Positions 54,516 through 64,000 of a DNA stretch of 64,000 bases are shown one piece after another. Where the stretch lies: assembly GCA_030267965.1 (NCBI GenBank), contig BRYA01000085.1, forward strand, positions 36,049-100,048. The letters are read 5' to 3'. This stretch comes from Triparma columacea (taxonomy: Eukaryota; Sar; Bolidophyceae; Parmales; Triparmaceae). The first letter of the stretch is position 1. The number at the start of each line of letters is the position of its first letter. The translations under genes were made by a program, and so were the position numbers. A model generated the notes under the pieces. The model saw only the letters and a program-made list of their open reading frames with translations, was not told the origin of the DNA and searched no databases.

Positions 54516-56958
54516 GGAGGAGGAGGAGGAGGCGGTCGTCACGGAGGCCATGGAATCCGACGGGGACGACGAAGTCGTTGAGGCCGTGTTGGTCGAGGCC
54601 GTCCCAGTCTTAGACGGGGACGCTGACAACGCGGAGCTCGTCGAGGCCATGGTCGTCGAGGCCGAGGCCGTCGAATCCGACGAAGGCGACGAGAATGACA
54701 ACGGCGCGGGCAAGCCCGTAACCGCGGGAGGGGAAGGGCAGGTGGCAATGGAGGTCGACGGGGCCTCTGAAGCCAACAAGAGCTACTTCCAAAACAAGTC
54801 GAACCCATTCAAGATCGACGATAAGGTCGAGCACAGGGAGCTAGGGAGGGGGGGGAAGGTCGTCGGCTTCAACGGGGCGTGGACGATCGTCTCGGTCGAC
54901 GGTCGGAGGGAGAACTGCAGGTGGAGGGACTTGAAACTAGACGACGGGAGACCGTGGCCGGCTAGACTTTTAGAGAGACCTAAAACGAAGGACGTTAAGG
55001 TTGCCATGACGAAGGAGGACCTGGAGAGGATGGCGGTCATGAACGAGAAGAAGAGAGTAAGGGGGGAGGAGATTGGGGGGAGGGACAAGAGGAAAATTGA
55101 GAGGGAGGAAAGGAAAGTCGGCAAGGTCTTCTGGGAGGAACTTAGCGACGTTATGGGGAGGGAATACGCGGAAGGGGTCAAGGAGGACGTAAAGGGTGCG
55201 GGGGTGCTAGCGCCACCGGAATGGGGAAATGAGGAGGGGAAGGGTAATGGGAAGGGGGCTAAAAAACAACTAATCAAGTGCGACCTATGCGGGACGACGG
55301 AGGACATGCTGGGTGAGGAGCTCGTAAGGTTCGGGACTTACGAACAGTGGGAGGAGGAGTACAGGGTAAAGAGCCTAGGCCTCCGGTCTAGGTTAGCGGC
55401 TGAGGTTGGGGGGGGGAAGAAGATCGTTAGCGTAGGGGTTAGGGTGGGGGGAAAACTTGTAGGAGGGGAAGGGTACGAGGGGGTGGAACAGGGGGTGGAG
55501 AGGGAAATTGTGGAGGACAGCGGGATGAGGGAATACCTACCGGCGGACGAGGAGGACTTCCAGGTCGAGGTTAGGGAGAGGATTAAGGAGAGACTCGGGT
55601 GGGTTACGGGGAGCCTTAAGTGCCACAGGACATGCGCGATGGCGGTTCACGGGGTTAGGAAGGATAGGTTGAGGTCGGGCGAGAGGGCAAGGAGACTCCT
55701 TGAGGTGGAGAGGGACGCGGCACTAAGGGTGGGGAGGACCATGCCACTAGGGACGGACGGGGGGGGGAGGATGTACTGGAAGCTGGGGGCTGATAAGAGG
55801 GGGCTGGTGGTGGGGGAGGGGGGGGGGGAGTACTACAGGTACGGGAGCCCGGCTGAGATAGCGGCGATCGTCGTGGGGCTGGGGGGGGAGGAACCTGCGA
55901 AGGAAATTATGAGGAACTTCGAAGACGCCAAGGCCATGGTAGAGAGCGGGGAGTGGAGGGATGTGCTGATGAAGAAGGGGCTTTGGGGGGAGGAGGAGGA
56001 GGAGGAGGACGAGTGGGGGGGGGACGGGAGCGACAGCGACAGCGGGGGTGAGGAGGACGACGAGGAGGAGGACGGGGGGGGGGGGGGAATGGGGGATGGG
56101 GCGGACGAGTACGAGGAGAGGAAGGGGAGGAAGGGGAAGAAGGCTTGGGTCGGTAAGGGCAAGAGCGTGCTGGTCATAAGCCCGGGGGGGGAGAGCATGT
56201 GGGACGCCAAGGTCGTGGACGTGGCCAGGGAGGAGGGGGGGGGGGAAGGGGGGGAGGAGGTCGTCGTGGGGTACAGGGTACACTACAAGAAGTGGTCGAG
56301 CAGGTTCGACGAGTGGGTCATGCCGGAGAGGGTTGTGGGGAGGGACAAGGAGAACCTCGAAGTCATGGAGAGGAAGAGGCTAGGGGCAGAGGCGGGGGGG
56401 GGGACGGAGATTGGTACGGTGGGGGCGAATGAGGAGGGGGGCAAGGCGGGGGAGTTCCTGAGGGCAGCGGCGAGGGAGGGCATAACCGCGGCGGGGTGGC
56501 TGGGGAACAACGTGGAGAGCTCCAGGAGGGAGGACCTCATGGGGGACCTGGAGGAGGCGTTGGTCGTCAGGGACGGGAACTGCACGGAGGAGAAGATGAT
56601 CAGCAAACTGAGGGCTCAGCTGCTGGTTATCGAGGCGGCCACACCGAGGCTGGCTTACAAGAAGAAGATCGGCTGCCTAGGCAACAGCCCTGACGTAGTC
56701 GCCGAGTGGAGGTCCAAGGCGCGGTCCGCCAGGGGCTGCAGGGAGATCATGGGTTGCGCCATTGCCCTCGAGAGCAGCGTCGACCCGGGGTGGACGGAGG
56801 GGGAGGCTGCGAAGCTCTACGGGTACCTGCCGACGTGGAGCGTAGCGAGCAGGGACGCGACGGTGGGGATGGTGGGGGTTAGGGTTAGAATGATTGATAG
56901 GGTCATTCTGTTCGGGGGCAAGGTGGGGAAGAAGGGGAAGTACAATAGTAAGCACTAA
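47742..56958 (+). CDS. Giant chromatin-reader protein (MBD/TAM, DDT/WHIM, Tudor, bromodomain, PHD, chromo barrel)
   Basis: Exons 47742-47855, 48085-48540, 48677-49657 and 49738-56958 (7.2 kb), all phase 0, giving 2,923 aa. Residues about 46-87 are an MBD/TAM domain (NGWSISIKHRKSGATGG ... YRSRLEVIRSL), followed by an FY-rich-like stretch (VSGIWIRSLPTG). Near 905-950 is a DDT-like helix pair (ILRIWEYALRFKRVLGIS) and near 1005 a WHIM-type motif (QCTWEEVARLALL). A Tudor-like segment lies near 1160 (VGETVEVKWGKKWYLAVV). A bromodomain covers about 1705-1822 with a PHD finger right after (LCDRCDAKYN ... HWFCSGC, about 1852-1889). A Tudor-knot/chromo barrel is near 2660-2720 (YRVHYKKWSSRFDEWV). Acidic runs separate the modules. 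The set resembles BAZ2/ISWI-partner proteins. It probably reads methylated DNA and histone marks; partners are unknown. Confidence 0.87.
54442..54532 (+). repeat. GAG/GAA repeat coding for poly-Glu
   Basis: A purine-only tract of about 90 bp encodes an acidic run of about 30 residues (mostly Glu) after the PHD region of the chromatin protein. Confidence 0.9.
56074..56087 (+). repeat. 14-G homopolymer inside coding sequence
   Basis: Fourteen consecutive G encode part of a poly-Gly stretch in the chromatin protein. The reading frame stays open on both sides, so the assembled length is consistent with an intact gene. Confidence 0.9.
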
Positions 56959-57131
56959 ATAGGGAGATGGAGTGGGGTGGGGGGGGGGGTAATGGGGTGG
57001 GGGGAAGGGGGTAATGAAGGATGGAGATATTTTCCAAATTTTTTTACTTTCGCCTTAACGTATTTTAGCTTACATTAAGGGTTCTAAAGAGTTGGAAAGA
57101 GAAGACGTTGTTAATGTGTTGTACCCATCCT

Positions 57132-58607
57132 TCATTCTTGTTCAGGTGATCTTAAAAAGAAGTCGCTCCTCTGTGGGCTTCTAACCTCCCTTCCCTCCCT
57201 CCTTTCAATTTCCTCCATCCTCTCCACGACTCTACTCAACGCCGTCCTGACCTCGAACTCTTTGACGTTTGCAACATCCCTAACCTCCTGCGGAGGCGTT
57301 ACCGCAAGAGTCCCGAAGGTTATACCTAGTGTTTCTTCAAGTCTATCGATTTCTCTCCTAAGTTCCACAACGTCTCCTGCAACCTGTCTAGGTACGGGTG
57401 TATAGGGGGGGGAGGATGACGTGTGTAGTGGGGATGGTGGAGGTGAACGACGTGACGATATGAAGGACCGCGCGTTAAGGAGGTTGGAAGTGGAGGAGGT
57501 TTCTGAGATATCATTTTCATCATCATCATCATCATCATCGTCTAAGCCGACGTCGCCGGGTGTGAGGGGTTGTGATGTAGGAGTGTTTATGTGAGAAGGA
57601 ACGCGGAGGAATCCACCCCTTTTACTCCCCCCTTCTCCTTCCATTTCTCGTTCCTCGTCTGAAGTGGAGCGGGAACTCGGTTGGTCGGACTGTAATGACA
57701 TGGCCTGTTGAGCTTCCTTGAGTTTCTGGTCGTACTCTTTTATGGTTTCCTTGTAGAGAGGGTACAGCATCCCTAGGTAGACAACAGCGAAGGCTAGGAG
57801 GGAGAGGAATACGTTCACCGTGAAGGTCGTTGAGCGGGAGGTGGGGGGGGAGAAGAGGGAGGTGAGGGAGGTGGAGTTGAGATATGGGGAAGGGAGGGAG
57901 GGGAGGGAGGGGGGGGAGGGGAGCTGAAAGCTCGGGAGGGAACGAAGGGGGGCAAAGAAGGTTGTTAATAGGGTGTGCAGGGGGAGGGGCAACTTGGAGA
58001 TGTACGAGTGTAAAGTTGATTTTATTGTGGACGTGATTGTGGACGTGATTGTGGACGTGGTTTGAGAAGTTGGTTGAGGTGTAGTGTTGGTGGGGGTGTC
58101 TGTTTCTGCTTGTGGTTTGTTGTCGTTGTTGTTGTTGTTGTTGTTGTTGTGAGCGTCGTTTTTGTTGTCCATTTTATCGTGCTCATGATTATTTTGTGTA
58201 ACTTTGTGTTGTCCTTTGGTGTGTTCTCCAAGTCTTGTTGTTGTTGATGATGCTTCTGATGACGGTTCTAATGGTTCTATTTGTGTCTGTGGAATGTTGC
58301 TATGTGGGTTAATCGTCTCGATAGTGTTAAAAGTCTCAATTTGTCCCTTTTCTTGTTGCTGCTCCCTCTTGTGTTGGTGCTGTTGCTGTTTGTGTAGCTC
58401 ATGTTGTTGGTTACCTCCATTAGTTGTCCTAATTGGATGTTTTGTTTCCTCCTCGGATCCCTCATTATTCTTAGTCAACATTTTCTCCTCTCCTCCTTCG
58501 TTATTATTGCTGTTTGTAGTATCATTAGTCTTAGAATTAGTATTAGTAGCGTTTTGTTGTAATAATTTGTTTTGAAATCTTCTTTTGTAGCGGAAAACAA
58601 ATCCCAT
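57132..58607 (-). CDS. Low-complexity single-pass membrane protein, unrecognised
   Basis: Single open frame, 491 aa from the first in-frame ATG (58607); the frame is open further upstream to about 58,814 without an ATG, so an upstream exon is possible. Residues 1-160 are Asn/Gln/Thr/His/Lys-rich with a poly-Asn run. Residues about 250-285 are Leu/Pro/Ser-rich. One clear membrane helix occurs near residue 275-300 (VNVFLSLLAFAVVYLGMLYPLY), followed by a charged coiled stretch, a poly-Asp run, a Pro/Ser linker and a C-terminal coiled coil (VVELRREIDRLEETLG ... ALSRVVERMEEIERRE). I recognise no family. The layout suggests an anchored coiled-coil tether. Codon and residue use is AT-richer than in neighbours upstream. 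Confidence 0.65.
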   Translation of the reverse strand: MGFVFRYKRRFQNKLLQQNATNTNSKTNDTTNSNNNEGGEEKMLTKNNEGSEEETKHPIRTTNGGNQQHELHKQQQHQHKREQQQEKGQIETFNTIETINPHSNIPQTQIEPLEPSSEASSTTTRLGEHTKGQHKVTQNNHEHDKMDNKNDAHNNNNNNNNDNKPQAETDTPTNTTPQPTSQTTSTITSTITSTIKSTLHSYISKLPLPLHTLLTTFFAPLRSLPSFQLPSPPSLPSLPSPYLNSTSLTSLFSPPTSRSTTFTVNVFLSLLAFAVVYLGMLYPLYKETIKEYDQKLKEAQQAMSLQSDQPSSRSTSDEEREMEGEGGSKRGGFLRVPSHINTPTSQPLTPGDVGLDDDDDDDDENDISETSSTSNLLNARSFISSRRSPPPSPLHTSSSPPYTPVPRQVAGDVVELRREIDRLEETLGITFGTLAVTPPQEVRDVANVKEFEVRTALSRVVERMEEIERREGREVRSPQRSDFFLRSPEQE

Positions 58608-58892
58608 GTTGAGAATTTGCTGTGGAATTGAGGTGGATGAGGGAGAGTTTGGGTGAGAGGAGATTTGAGGAGGAAAAGAAGAAAGAAGTTGCCAGTCGTT
58701 CCACTCAATATTACACGTGGCCTTGGGGTCAACGCTGGGCACCTCCTCTCTGAAGCAGATGTTGTAGTCGTCAGAGTCAGTGTGAAGGATAGTGAGGAAA
58801 AGTGAAGGAAACAAGCAGCCGGAAGTGGAGGGAGAAAAGAGAGGGAGGCCAAAAGAGGGCCAACTTAAGAATCTCTCTATTCATAGTATACG
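58608..58892. promoter_or_regulatory. Divergent interval between the two low-complexity genes
   Basis: This 285-bp interval includes an open minus-strand extension without an ATG and a second minus-strand frame from an ATG at 58852 that starts with a signal-peptide-like leader. One of these may be a true 5' exon of the membrane protein. Near 58,862-58,892 the sequence is AT-rich. Confidence 0.35.
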
Positions 58893-61354
58893 ATGTTGTG
58901 TTCAACAATTCGTGTATCTACATCGTTTAGTGATAGTAATATAGCTTCGTATAGTCCTTCATTTAGCTTATATAGTAATTGTTTTGGATATAAAGGAAAG
59001 TCGATTCAGATATATCAACTAAATACTCATAACAATAGGGATAGTACGGATAACAGAGACAATAGAGATAATAGGGATATAGATAGCAACACCACCACCA
59101 CCACCGACAACAACAAAGACACAACAGATTATAAAACATCAAGAGATAAAACTCAACGACACCAATACCCTCAATATCAACAACATGACCAGCAACAACA
59201 CGACGAACAACTCAAAACAAACGAAACGCACATATCTACTCTAAATCCACTAACATCACCATTCCTACAAGTCCTAAACCTGCCTACACCTCCATCTGAA
59301 GATGTACTAGACTTTGCATACACTCCCCTACCCTCTCCACTACCCTCATTCCTCAAAGACAACAACAACAACAACAACAACCGAACAAATCCACAAGTTT
59401 GGGCAATAGCGATAGTAACAAGAATATCCTTCTCCTCCCCTCCCCCATCCTCCCCATCACCTTCTCCCCTAAATTGTCTCCTTCGCGTGTACCTGTGTTC
59501 CACATCCTCCCCCCCCACCCAAGTCTGCTCTTACAATTTAGGTTTCATCCCAACATCAGTAGACATAATACCCCTCCCCCCTCATCCCACTTCATCATCA
59601 AAGCCGTTTAAGTCTACGCGGAAAATAGATGATAAACAAGACAACAACTGGACGATCTTAACAGCAGTTAGCGGTGGTGTTGGTGCTGTTATTTATAACG
59701 TTCCCCTCCACCGTGTATACGACACACCAACAACACAGCAGAACAAACCCTCACCAGAAGAAGTACCACAAGAACCTGTTGGGGGAGACGGTGTGACGGA
59801 CTGTAATGATGGGGGTGTCGAAGGTTCGACGAGTTCAGGTTTAGGTATATCTCCTCCCCCAGCCCCTTCCTCCTCCTCCTCTTCCACCTCATCTGTAAAC
59901 CTATGTAACCCGACAGTGTTACTACAAAGGTTCCAAATCACGAAGGTACGCTTCAAACCTTACAATGAAGTAGACGGTAAGGTTGTTGTCGGGATCGTTA
60001 CTTCTGACTGTAACATCGGGTTATGGGAGCTTTCGGTAAAGCCGGTAAAGCCGCTGAAGCCGCTAAAGTTGCTAAAGCCACGTACTAAGGGAGAAGGAGA
60101 ATGGAAGTTTCTATGGAAGGGTAGGTTGAAGGAGGGTGAGAGAGTTACGGACTTTAGGATTATATCACCCTACCCCACCCCCACACACCACGACTGTGAT
60201 AACGTGGGTGTAACAAAGGGAGGGAAGGATAGTGATAGGTGTGGGATTCATATTAACTGCTGGGATGGGAGCGTTTATATATACACATCACAACCTCCCT
60301 ACACACCCGCACTTACAAATGAAGACGAAGGATATGACGAGGGGGAGGGGTACTTGAGGGAATGGAAGGAAGTTAAAACTGAAGGCATGAACGTACAACA
60401 GGGATGGGCTAGGTAAGTAAGGGAGAGGGGAGGGGGGGGGAAACAAGAGAGAGGGGGGGGGGAGGGACGATTGCGTATAATGTTGTGGGGTATTTTCTTA
60501 TGTATCGCACTATTAAGAACAAACAATACAACACACCGAAACTCTTTCAAATACACACTAACCCCCCCCGCCCCTCCCCCCCCCCCACCCACACACACAG
60601 GAGGGTTGGTAAAGGATACATTAGTCATTTCTTCGGTACCTCCTCCCTCCCAACACTTTGTCGTTGTAGTACCCTCGGTCTTGAGTTCTGGGATGCCCGT
60701 AGTGGGTTTTTAATCGGTAACGTTGAAGGGAGCTTTAGAGGGGTTGGGAAAGTTGGAAGGTATTGGGTATGGATGAAGGAAGACGGGATCGTAGGATGGT
60801 GGGAGGAGAAGGAGGAAGAGGAGGGGGAAGGGATCAAGGGAACGTCATCATACGAGGAAGAGGAGAAGGAGGAGGAGGGGGTAGGGAAGGGGGGTTGGGG
60901 TAACTTAGTTGAACCACCCGTGCAATCATGGGTGTGCTCGGGTACTCGGGGAGTTAGGATAGAGCGGATGTCAACATCCGGGGGCTGGAGCTTCTCGCTC
61001 CCCGGTGACGACCTCTCTGGCAACGACGGGAGATCTACCGTGGTAGACGCGGGCTTCCTTAGTGATGGTGACGCTCGTGATATCGTGGAGGGTGGGGGGT
61101 GGGCTGTAGATGGGGTCGAGGGGTATTTGGTACTTGTCCTCGGGGACGGGACTGGGTACGTTTACGGGAGGGAGGAGGGGGGGTGGATGACTGCGGAGTT
61201 CTTTTTAAAGGGGAGGGGGAAGGGGGGGAGGGGAGGGGGGGAGGGGGGGGAGGTTAAGGAGGTCAAGGTTGTGGGAGGGAGGATCGTTGTTGCGTGGGGG
61301 GAGGGGGATGTTGAAGTCTTCAAAGTTGGGGGGGAGGGGGTCACGAGGATTTAA
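58893..61354 (+). CDS. Beta-propeller-like protein, possibly kaptin-related
   Basis: Exons 58893-60412 and 60601-61354; the AG|G junction at GTAAGT keeps the frame, giving 757 aa. The protein has scattered blade-like strands separated by long low-complexity inserts: GKSIQIYQL near residue 35, VWAIAIVTRI, LLRVYLCSTS, TILTAVSGGVGAVIYN, KVVVGIVTSDCNIGLWEL, INCWDGSVYIYTS, LEFWDARSGFLIGNVEG and YLVLVLGDGTGYVYG. These read as WD/FG-GAP-like propeller blades. Blade order and spacing recall kaptin (KPTN, a KICSTOR and actin-associated protein), but similarity is weak and I would not transfer the name. The inserts include Asn/Thr/Asp repeats near the N-terminus and Glu/Gly runs near the C-terminus. 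Coding on the 3' exon is extremely G-rich, in contrast with the AT-rich 5' part. Confidence 0.62.
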
Positions 61355-61970
61355 CAAAACGATAAGGAAACGCTTGGGAGATAAAATTTATGGCGTTGTG
61401 TTACGAACATCAGCCTTGCAGACAGCCTGTCAACAGGGGGACTTACAAACCGAGTTTAGCTGGTCACTCAGATATTTGTTGTGCTGAGAGCAGAGTGCAA
61501 ATTTATTAGATTGACTGAACACCGTACTGCTTTGTTTATACACATCGGAGTCTTCCATATATATATTCAATTAGCCGCATTGCGTTCAATTTGCTGACGA
61601 GGCACTTGGGGCTTCCAGACCAAGCTTCTCCATTTTCGAGGCACCGGCAGGAGGGCAGGGAATTACTCTTGTCAAGGAGTGGGAAGGATAGGAACGAGTA
61701 AAGGTGAGGGATCGCGGTGGGATCGGGGGCCCGGGGGAGGGGAAGTGGGGAGTGGATGGGAGAGGGGAGGGAGGCCTCAGGTGACTTCCCGTCGGTGACC
61801 TCGCAACGCCGATTCCTTCGGTCTGGTGACTTCGTTGGTGAAAATGAGAAAAATGAGAAAAATTGAGGAAAAGTGTTGATTTCTCTCCGGGACCCTGCGA
61901 ACGATTTTCAAGCCGTCTCACCCAGCTCTTTCCTCCGCACTTTCGTTTCCCGCCGCGCTCTCACAGGCTA
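61355..61970. other. Intergenic spacer with a G-rich block
   Basis: This 616-bp interval lies between tandem + strand genes. A G-rich block at about 61,715-61,775 with several G runs could form quadruplexes. A minus-strand open frame (61586-61921) is not supported by any family feature. Confidence 0.4.
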
Positions 61971-64000
61971 ATGACGGACCGCGAAATGGTAAAACTCAAC
62001 TCAATCTTGAAGCAGAGAGATGAGGAGATTGCGAAACTCAAGGCTGCGAATGCTGAACATGCGTCCAACTTTGCTGCTGCCGCTATGGCCGCTAATGAGC
62101 TTGCTGCTGCTGTCAATGACGCATCTAACCTTGTCGAAAATGCAGCTGGCATTGTCACGGTTGTAAACGACCATGCCGTCACCCTTAGGGCCGCTGCAGA
62201 TCGCGCCGCAGCTCACGAACGTGCCGCCGACCTCGTTGAGACCATTGAGGTAGCACAACACCGCGCCGTTGTCCCCAAGGCCACCGAAGACTATGTCGAC
62301 GCCCCTGAGGTTGCCGCAGAGAATACTGCCGCCCCTGAGGCCATCGACGACTCTGCTGCAGCCCTTGATGGTGCCATGGACGATGACACCGTGCAAACTA
62401 CCTCCCATAAGATGAAATACCAGCAATTACAAGCCCACGAGGAGATGGTTGGTGTGCTTGTCGAGCGCGGTGCCGTTGAAGGCATCGTTGAACAGTCGTG
62501 GGATACTAAGAGAGCGAATGTCGGCGTAGTCGTTCATGACGAGCAGCAGCTTGTCCTCGATTATATTCTCACCGACTGTAATTCGGGAGTTTTCCGACGT
62601 GCCACTATCCATAGGGAGAAGGGGGATAGGATTGTGCTTTGGCAGCATTTCCTGAAAGGAACGACGGTCGTCGAGTATCTCCTTAGAATCAGAACCGTTC
62701 GCAATGAAGGCTCAGGCCAGTGCATCAAGATAATGTCAGAGGACGAGAATGGCTTGCCGAAGGAGGCAAAGACGAAACTCGTCAAGATTACGCGTTCGAA
62801 GAATGCACAGCGAGCGAGGGTTGATGGTGAGATCAGACTAGCGGCCTATGAACACGGGCAAACCGCCCTTACCCTCGTCGGAACGATGGAAGCCAAGGAG
62901 ATGAGGAGTGAGGGGAGGGGGGACGTCAATACTGTTTACATGTCAATCAAGGGTATAATGGAGGAGATTGAGAAGAACTTTCATAAGCCTGATGTGGTTG
63001 ATGAGAGGAGGAAGAAGCACTTCGTGGAGGAGGTTATTCCAAGTCCGCCTCTGCTGACAGTTGAGGAGGAGAGAATGCTAGATGGAGTTGGAGGGTTAGA
63101 GAATGAACTTTATGAGAAGGGAAAGAGATTCAAGGGGACATTGAAGGAAGACATTGACAAGTTCCAGTGGAGAGAGGGTGGGAAGGTTTGGGGAGCCTAC
63201 AGTGTGACCTTGGACAAGTCTGCTCGAGACATTTTGGCTGAGATGTATGAGCGTGACTCATTTGAATTTTCCAACAAACATGAAACAAAGAATGGTGACC
63301 TTCCAAGAGCAGTCAAGAAGGTTGACAGGTCAAGGAGCCTGCATTACCACTTTGGGCTCAAATTGCCTGCTCCGTCTGACAACCGGCTATTTCAAATGTG
63401 GTACACGTGGAAGGAAATCAAGTTGAGCAAAAACAAGACATCATTCATGTTAGGGTTTGTTCCACTGTCAGAGTGCTCATTAGCAAGCTTCTCAAATCTT
63501 AGCAAGGAAGGGTTTGTGCTGGCAGAGACGACTGGGGTCTACAACATTACAGAAATTGCTCCAAATATCTGTAGGATTACTCGAATTCAGACTGTTGATG
63601 CAAAAGGATACCTTAAACTTCCAACTGCCGTAGAAGATATTTATACGAAATCGACATTGAAAGAAGCCAACAGGTTGCAGGAGAAATTTAAGAGGAATGG
63701 GAAGAAGGTTGACGCCGAGGTCAGGGGGGCCTTGGTGGAGAGGATGAAGGAGGGGGTTGAGTTGGAGGAGGACCAGAAGAAAGTGTTTGGGGAGTTGGAG
63801 GAGCTCTTTGGTGGGAAGGATGAGGAAGGGTGGGGGCCTCTTGAGTCACCTTATGAGGGAGTGAAGATGGAGATCAAGTACAAGCAGCAGGAGAAAGGGG
63901 AAAAGACACTCGGTTTTGGAAGAGCCGAGTGTGTTGCCGACTGCTCAGCCGAGGAAGCAGCTGCTTGGTTCTTTGAGTACTGCAGCAGGGAGAGGATGGT
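61971..64000 (+). CDS. START-like repeat protein (3' partial)
   Basis: A continuous open frame from the ATG at 61971 to the window end (676 complete codons). I translated it codon by codon and found no stop. Residues 1-150 form an Ala/Glu-rich coiled region (KLKAANAEHASNFAAA ...). Residues about 165-345 and 360-520 look like two related lipid-binding START-type halves; shared features include a W-(D/E)-like start, paired aromatic strands (YHFGLKLPAPSDNRLFQMWYTWKE) and a closing RI-x-T-V-strand. A third unit begins near residue 620 with SPYEGVKMEIKY and AAWFFEYCSRERM, the start of a START domain as I know it from stramenopile proteins. START domains carry sterols and phospholipids. There is no signal peptide. 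The N-terminal part uses GC-rich codons, the part after about 63,050 clearly AT-richer ones. Confidence 0.75.
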   Translation, partial: MTDREMVKLNSILKQRDEEIAKLKAANAEHASNFAAAAMAANELAAAVNDASNLVENAAGIVTVVNDHAVTLRAAADRAAAHERAADLVETIEVAQHRAVVPKATEDYVDAPEVAAENTAAPEAIDDSAAALDGAMDDDTVQTTSHKMKYQQLQAHEEMVGVLVERGAVEGIVEQSWDTKRANVGVVVHDEQQLVLDYILTDCNSGVFRRATIHREKGDRIVLWQHFLKGTTVVEYLLRIRTVRNEGSGQCIKIMSEDENGLPKEAKTKLVKITRSKNAQRARVDGEIRLAAYEHGQTALTLVGTMEAKEMRSEGRGDVNTVYMSIKGIMEEIEKNFHKPDVVDERRKKHFVEEVIPSPPLLTVEEERMLDGVGGLENELYEKGKRFKGTLKEDIDKFQWREGGKVWGAYSVTLDKSARDILAEMYERDSFEFSNKHETKNGDLPRAVKKVDRSRSLHYHFGLKLPAPSDNRLFQMWYTWKEIKLSKNKTSFMLGFVPLSECSLASFSNLSKEGFVLAETTGVYNITEIAPNICRITRIQTVDAKGYLKLPTAVEDIYTKSTLKEANRLQEKFKRNGKKVDAEVRGALVERMKEGVELEEDQKKVFGELEELFGGKDEEGWGPLESPYEGVKMEIKYKQQEKGEKTLGFGRAECVADCSAEEAAAWFFEYCSRERM

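Noticed and set aside
61586..61921. 111-codon minus-strand frame beside the START-like gene
   Set aside because: Low-complexity Ser/Pro/His reading of a G-rich spacer; no support.

Overview
This window is nuclear DNA of a eukaryotic alga, most likely a photosynthetic stramenopile; a bolidophyte/Parmales-type organism is my best guess. Seen directly: compact protein-coding genes on both strands; short introns (mostly 80-340 bp) with GTRAG donors and pyrimidine-YAG acceptors; no operon or bacterial signals. Three nuclear genes (HCF136, adenylate kinase, peroxiredoxin Q) begin with a hydrophobic signal peptide followed by an AF/GF-type cleavage motif and a basic Ser/Thr-rich stretch. That is the presequence style of heterokont complex plastids. 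RadA has a similar leader. The genus-level assignment is inference only.

Layout. 1-6.7 kb: 5' part of a plastid-type RadA (-), a CID-domain protein (+), phosphatidylinositol synthase (-, broken by an assembly gap), an apyrase/NTPDase (+) and HCF136 (-). 7-16.6 kb: an EF-hand-like protein, a BspA/DUF285 repeat protein ending in a CaaX box, Rab6 (-), adenylate kinase, an AT-rich convergent spacer, peroxiredoxin Q (-) and an ACBP-PH-DGAT1 fusion. 16.6-21.3 kb: WASH-complex subunit FAM21/WASHC2 (-), divergent from a TAF10-like histone-fold protein. 21.3-27.6 kb: two inverted FAD oxidoreductase paralogues with a nearly identical internal tract; the second carries a long N-terminal fusion and an apparent frameshift. 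28-35.7 kb: an SLC49/FLVCR-like MFS transporter, ULK4 pseudokinase (-) and NAPE-PLD, the last two starting 62 bp apart. 35.8-45.6 kb: a multi-PH/PDZ/WW/EF-hand scaffold (-) and a 2,082-aa ZnF-FN3-TPR-WD40-LysM protein. 45.7-57 kb: protein phosphatase inhibitor 2 (-), a secreted GIY-YIG-like protein (-) and a 2,923-aa chromatin reader (MBD, DDT/WHIM, Tudor, bromodomain, PHD, chromo barrel). 57.1-61.4 kb: two divergent low-complexity genes (a membrane protein and a beta-propeller-like protein). 61.97 kb to the end: a START-like repeat protein truncated by the window.

Functionally the window is mostly housekeeping: plastid biogenesis and redox (HCF136, PrxQ, adenylate kinase, RadA), lipid metabolism (PI synthase, ACBP-PH-DGAT1, NAPE-PLD, START-like), membrane traffic (Rab6, FAM21) and chromatin/transcription. 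ULK4 is a cilium-associated family and would fit a life cycle with a flagellated stage. I saw no transposon, CRISPR array, virus-derived cluster or RNA gene that I could support. Exon boundaries were worked out by hand from frame continuity, splice motifs and family alignment from memory; no search was run.
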